This document shows positions 5,964 through 8,905 of a stretch of DNA of 8,905 nt, one piece after another. The stretch is from positions 2,465 to 11,369 of the forward strand of contig DNHA01000145.1 of assembly GCA_003486025.1 (NCBI GenBank), given 5' to 3'. Origin of the DNA: Micrococcaceae bacterium (GTDB taxonomy: Bacteria; Actinomycetota; Actinomycetes; Actinomycetales; Micrococcaceae). Every line of letters starts with the position of its first letter. The stretch's first letter is position 1. The position numbers and the translations under genes are program-made. The notes beneath the pieces were generated by a model. It was not told the origin of the DNA. It searched no databases and worked only from the letters and a program-made list of their open reading frames with translations.

Positions 5964-6770
5964 ATGGAACAATTAAACGAACCGATCCTCCAGGTTGTTG
6001 GTGAAGATCTTCTTACGATTGACGGGCTGGGTAAGTCCTACGGCACCAATGAAGTACTACGTAATCTGAATGTCAGCGTACGCGCCGGCGAATTCATGTG
6101 CATCGTGGGTCCCTCGGGTGCAGGTAAAACTACACTGCTACAGTGTCTCTCCGGCCTCTCTGCGCCAACCGCTGGTGAAGTGCGATTAAGAAACAAAGTG
6201 GTCAACGAACCGCCGGAGGAAATGGCGATTGTTTTTCAGGACTATTCGCGTTCACTGATGCCGTGGATGAGCGTCTTGGACAACGTCATGTTGCCATTGC
6301 GCAACAAGATCAAATCGAAGTCTGCTCGTAAAGCGAAGGCGATGTCTGCGCTGGAAGAAGTCGGTCTGAAAAACCATGTTGGAAAGTATCCTTGGCAGCT
6401 GTCCGGAGGAATGCAGCAGCGAGTAGCTATTGCCCGCGCGCTGGCTTACGAACCGGCAATCGTGCTGATGGATGAACCTTTTGCGTCGGTAGACGCGCAG
6501 ACCCGCGCGGAGTTGGAAGACCTAACGCTCAAGGTGAAACGCCACCTGGGTATTACCGTGCTGCTGGTGACGCACGATATCGATGAGGCAGTCTACCTCT
6601 CCGATAGAGTGCTGGTCTTGGGCGGGAGCCCTACCGGTGTAGTTGATTTGGTGGAAACCAACCTCGGGGAAGAGCGAGATCAAATCACCACCAAGTCCAC
6701 GCAGCGGTTCGCGGAAATTCGCACGCAGGTATATCAGCAAATTCGTTCGAACACGATTAAAGTTTCCTAA
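5964..6770 (+). CDS. ABC importer ATP-binding subunit (SsuB/TauB-like)
   Basis: The cytoplasmic ATPase that powers the importer. Numbered from ATG 5964 (268 residues) all nucleotide-binding motifs are intact: Walker A GPSGAGKT (49-56), Q-loop VFQD with Q92, signature LSGGMQQR (146-153), Walker B VLMDEP with D170 and E171, D-loop SVD (D177) and switch histidine H204 in LLVTHDIDEA. The region after the Q-loop, SLMPWMSVLDNVMLPL, is typical of nitrate/sulfonate/taurine transporters. Start is uncertain: ATG 5937, nine codons upstream and 6 nt after the previous stop, has no SD; ATG 5964 has only a weak AAGCGG at 7 nt. It is last in the operon; 54 nt after its stop a perfect 23-bp hairpin begins. 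Confidence 0.95.
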   Translation: MEQLNEPILQVVGEDLLTIDGLGKSYGTNEVLRNLNVSVRAGEFMCIVGPSGAGKTTLLQCLSGLSAPTAGEVRLRNKVVNEPPEEMAIVFQDYSRSLMPWMSVLDNVMLPLRNKIKSKSARKAKAMSALEEVGLKNHVGKYPWQLSGGMQQRVAIARALAYEPAIVLMDEPFASVDAQTRAELEDLTLKVKRHLGITVLLVTHDIDEAVYLSDRVLVLGGSPTGVVDLVETNLGEERDQITTKSTQRFAEIRTQVYQQIRSNTIKVS

Positions 6771-6824
6771 GAGAGCCACACGCTCGGCAGCTACCTGGCA
6801 AATCCAGCAGGCTATGCATAAATC

Positions 6825-6874
6825 AGCAGTATGAGCCGGTAAGAATCGAATGATTCTTACCGGCTCATACTGCT
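6825..6874 (+). terminator. Perfect 23-bp hairpin terminator of the ABC operon
   Basis: The 23-base left arm (6825-6847) and right arm (6852-6874) are exact reverse complements around a GAAT loop. No T-run follows on either strand, so it is not a canonical intrinsic terminator. T-poor hairpins are commonly found after actinobacterial operons. Its place between convergent genes suits a two-way terminator or mRNA 3'-end protector. Confidence 0.75.
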
Positions 6875-6955
6875 CTCTACGATAGTTAGGAGGTTTTCCG
6901 GTGTTGGTTTCCCGAGGTCCATTACGATCATTGTTGCGTCGTAGACAGCACGAAA

Positions 6956-6993
6956 TACCGACGCAATCCGCTGTTCCGGCAATTGCGTCGGTA
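6956..6993 (-). terminator. Hairpin terminator of the second IclR gene
   Basis: TACCGACGCAAT (6956-6967) pairs perfectly with ATTGCGTCGGTA (6982-6993). Inside, CCG (6968-6970) can pair with CGG (6977-6979), with CA bulged. It begins 21 nt beyond the IclR stop on the minus strand and is followed there by TTT. A third copy of TTGCGTCG (6934-6941) offers an alternative pairing. Confidence 0.55.
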
Positions 6994-7014
6994 GAGGTTC
7001 AAGCTGCTCGGCGG

Positions 7015-7812
7015 TTACAGGCTGACCCGGCGCGGATTGCGGCGAGCGTTGAGTTTGGCAGCCAGCTGGTTGGCTGACTGGACCAGAAGAGCGCCTGTGG
7101 CAGCGACATCGTAGGAATTGACCTTGCCCGAGAGGCTGATCGCGGCGACTGCTCGCTCATTTACGACGATGGGTGATGCGACACAGAACTGACCCAAGGA
7201 AGCTTCTTCTCGATCATATGCCAAGCGCGTGGTTCGTGTCTGAGCAAGCTGACCGAGCATCTCAGGTATCGAACTGATGGAGTGTCGTGTGCGGCGTGGA
7301 ATGCCGAAGGTGAGAACATTCTGAATCGACTCTTGAGGCTCAAATGCAAGCATGGCTTTGCCTAACGCGGTACACGCTGTCGGGTAGCGACCACCAACAA
7401 CTGACGGTGAACGGTAGCCTCGAAGGCCAACAACCTTGTCGATCATCACGATCTCTGGCCCCTGTAAAAATGCGAGGTTCGCCGTCAGGCCTGTGCGACC
7501 GAAAAGCTCCCCAAGGTACGGGGCCGCAGCCTCGCGTAATCCTTGAACTTGCCCGTGCATAGCCTGGTTACCTAGCTGGTACAGGTTCAGTGATAATCGA
7601 TAATTCGAACCGTCCTTCGTGAGCAGCTCTCCTTTGACTAAGTGGGAGAGCAACCTGTGGGCGGTTGAAGTCGGGATGCCGGCGCGACGCGAAATCTCGC
7701 TGACACCCAACGAAGGCTCTTCGCCACTGAAAACATTGAGTAGCTGGAGGGCTCGGACCGCTGAAGCCGTACCGGATTCCTTGGAATCCTCGTGTATTGC
7801 TGCAGTTGACAT
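7015..7812 (-). CDS. IclR-family transcriptional regulator (second copy)
   Basis: A 265-residue IclR regulator. The winged helix-turn-helix covers about residues 16-76, with recognition helix PTSTAHRLLSHL (47-58). The effector domain shows SPSVVGGRYPTACTALGKAMLA and YDREEASLGQFCVASPIVVNERAVAAISLSG, the usual ligand-pocket stretches. It is clearly divergent from the first IclR in the window, so not a recent duplicate. Start 7812 is chosen because AGGAG (7825-7821) lies 8 nt upstream; ATG 7830 lacks a good SD. It converges with the ABC operon and diverges from a TetR-type gene. A 33-bp element 62 nt upstream of its start is matched upstream of the ABC operon, so I infer that it regulates itself and that importer; its ligand may be the transported compound or a product of it. 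Confidence 0.93.
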   Translation of the reverse strand: MSTAAIHEDSKESGTASAVRALQLLNVFSGEEPSLGVSEISRRAGIPTSTAHRLLSHLVKGELLTKDGSNYRLSLNLYQLGNQAMHGQVQGLREAAAPYLGELFGRTGLTANLAFLQGPEIVMIDKVVGLRGYRSPSVVGGRYPTACTALGKAMLAFEPQESIQNVLTFGIPRRTRHSISSIPEMLGQLAQTRTTRLAYDREEASLGQFCVASPIVVNERAVAAISLSGKVNSYDVAATGALLVQSANQLAAKLNARRNPRRVSL

Positions 7813-7874
7813 TAGCTGCACTCCTGTCATCTTTGAGTGGCGAAAACCTCGCGCAGACTGGATTTAACCCGCAA

Positions 7875-7907
7875 GTTTTGTAGTGCCCGGTATAGAAAGT
7901 GTAGTGA
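7875..7907 (-). promoter_or_regulatory. Bipartite element shared with the ABC operon, upstream of the second IclR gene
   Basis: On the plus strand it reads GTTTTGTAGTG-N13-GTGTAGTGA, with two TGTAGTG units starting 21 bp apart. The counterpart at 3185-3217 has C for T at the same position of both units, and identical spacing. The proximal end is 62 nt before the IclR start. Being in a divergent region it could also affect the TetR-type gene. A possible minus-strand promoter overlaps it: TTGCTC (7926-7921), 17-nt spacer, TACACT (7903-7898). Confidence 0.65.
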
Positions 7908-8011
7908 TTGGTCTAGGATTGAGCAAGAGCTGAATGTGACCTGCTTAACAAATGCGTAGTTATGAAGAATGTTTGTAGGCTTGCGCATTCACAAGATGAA
8001 TAGAACCTGAT

Positions 8012-8022
8012 AACGAATCGTT
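8012..8022. promoter_or_regulatory. Palindrome AACGA-A-TCGTT, candidate TetR operator
   Basis: A perfect 5-bp inverted repeat around one base, directly next to the GGAG SD (8023-8026) of the TetR-type gene. TetR regulators often bind short palindromes at their own promoters or leaders, so autorepression is plausible; the site is shorter than many TetR operators. Confidence 0.35.
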
Positions 8023-8035
8023 GGAGACCAAGACC

Positions 8036-8905
8036 ATGAACGGTAGCCGTAGGAATGCTCGAGGCGAGGAAACGTTGCGATCGATTCTGCAGGAAACGGT
8101 GAAACTGGTTGGTAAAAATGGCTTTGATGGTACGACCATAAACCAAATAACCAAGGCCACAGGGAAACCCGCCAGTTCAATTTATTGGCTCTTTTCAACC
8201 AAGGATGAGCTTGTCGCTGCGGCCTTGGAAAGCACTTATCAGGCTGATCTTGCTGGGTTGCGGTTGTGGCCAGAATTTGACCCGACGCAAAGTATCGAAG
8301 ATCAGCTCACTCCGATCCTTAGCCCATCTTTTATTGCGCGCGCCACGGAAGACCCGGTGCGCTTAGGTTTGATGGTGGCATTGGAAGGCAGCTCAGAAGG
8401 TTCTGCCGCGCGCGCGCCCTTTGCTACCCGTCGGCAGAAGATGCGTAGCGGAATCAGTAACTGGTGGCAGCGCGCGGTACAGCATCAAGGCAATGTTCTC
8501 GACCCCGAAGTTTTTGGGGAAAACATGACCGCGCTGACTATCGCATTACTAGACGGTCATTACATGAGCGATATAGAGGCTCCGCCTAGCGTACTGGCAC
8601 AACACCAGCGCGGTGAATATGTGGCGGTTGCGCTGGGTGCTGCTTTTAGGATGCTGGCCTCGAACGAGGGGCGCCTGAGTATCGTAGATTCAAGTGCTCC
8701 AAAGCGGGAGTTCCAATCGCAGCCCGTGGTCGTTGATGAATCCCCTGACTTATTGAACGTCGTCCGCACGCTGGTGGCCGAAAAAGGTTACAACGGCGCG
8801 ACTCTAGCTCGAATATGCGAACGCTCTGGTATGCAGCGAAGCTCGGTCTACTGGCGTTACAAGGACAAAGACCATCTCATCTCCGCGGCCGTGTCTGAAC
8901 CTTTG
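8036..8905 (+). CDS. TetR/AcrR-type regulator with two DNA-binding domains, partial at right edge
   Basis: 290 codons are visible with no stop. The first TetR_N helix-turn-helix spans about residues 13-64: KLVGKNGFDGTTINQITKAT, then KPASSIYWLFSTKDELVAAAL. Residues 65-235 look like one complete C-terminal ligand-binding region, so a normal 190-210-residue TetR could have ended there. Instead a second full TetR_N domain follows at about 239-286: TLVAEKGYNGATLARICERS, then MQRSSVYWRYKDKDHLISAAV. Both share the pattern SS[IV]YWx[FY]xxKDxL. One chain therefore carries two DNA-binding heads, probably two fused TetR units with the second ligand domain beyond the edge. The ATG has GGAG (8023-8026) at 9 nt. 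It is divergent from the second IclR gene. Target and ligand are unknown; TetR proteins usually repress neighbouring transport or catabolic genes. The gene downstream is not visible. Confidence 0.88.
   Translation, partial: MNGSRRNARGEETLRSILQETVKLVGKNGFDGTTINQITKATGKPASSIYWLFSTKDELVAAALESTYQADLAGLRLWPEFDPTQSIEDQLTPILSPSFIARATEDPVRLGLMVALEGSSEGSAARAPFATRRQKMRSGISNWWQRAVQHQGNVLDPEVFGENMTALTIALLDGHYMSDIEAPPSVLAQHQRGEYVAVALGAAFRMLASNEGRLSIVDSSAPKREFQSQPVVVDESPDLLNVVRTLVAEKGYNGATLARICERSGMQRSSVYWRYKDKDHLISAAVSEPL

Larger units (their letters stand above)
6771..7014. other. Convergent intergenic region with two strong hairpins
   Basis: Between the ABC operon and the second IclR gene, which converge. 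It holds a perfect 23-bp hairpin (6825-6874) and a 12-bp hairpin (6956-6993). A possible 58-codon GTG frame (6901-7077, plus) has a full AGGAGG 7 nt upstream but overlaps the IclR gene antisense; I do not annotate it as a gene. Confidence 0.6.
7813..8035. other. Divergent intergenic region between IclR and tandem TetR genes
   Basis: No gene seen. It holds the shared 33-bp element, a possible promoter for the IclR gene, TTAACA (7945-7950) as a lone -35-like hexamer on the plus strand, AATGCG/CGCATT half-sites (7951-7956, 7984-7989) and a palindrome just before the SD of the TetR-type gene. Confidence 0.55.

Noticed and set aside
1..8905. CRISPR array, tRNA, rRNA, insertion sequence, phage or defence genes
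   Set aside because: No regular repeat-spacer pattern, cloverleaf, transposase, terminal repeats or nuclease motifs were seen.

Overview
The window looks like a regulator-rich accessory segment from a bacterium. The lipoprotein-anchored ABC binding protein, the two IclR regulators, the metabolite:H+ symporter and the strong terminator hairpin without a long T-run would suit an actinobacterium such as an Arthrobacter relative. That assignment is inference from style only; there is no rRNA or marker gene.

Left part, minus strand: an HpaI-like class II aldolase (2615-1806), an IclR regulator (1453-662) and the 5' end of an MHS-type MFS symporter (from about 424 off the left edge). They are separated by 352 and 237 bp, so each probably has its own promoter; inverted repeats lie upstream of all three. 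The symporter start looks frameshifted: an ATG with a good Shine-Dalgarno (SD) sequence is out of frame with the conserved body.

Middle, plus strand: after a 675-bp non-coding region comes a tight four-gene ABC importer operon of the nitrate/sulfonate/NMT1 class. It encodes a lipoprotein binding protein, two different permeases overlapping by ATGA, and an ATPase. The substrate cannot be read from the sequence. The operon ends at a perfect 23-bp hairpin.

Right part: a second IclR gene (7812-7015, minus) runs convergently into the ABC operon. Divergent from it is an unusual TetR-type gene (8036 to the right edge) with two complete TetR helix-turn-helix domains in one chain. It still lacks a stop codon at the edge.

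The best regulatory clue is a 33-bp bipartite element, in consensus GTTTTGTAGYG-N13-GTGTAGYGA. It occurs once upstream of the ABC operon (3185-3217) and once upstream of the second IclR gene (7875-7907). Both copies have the same orientation and a similar distance (73 and 62 nt) relative to the gene they precede. I infer that the second IclR regulator controls itself and the ABC importer. The left unit (aldolase, IclR, symporter) may be a separately regulated uptake and cleavage module for an organic acid.
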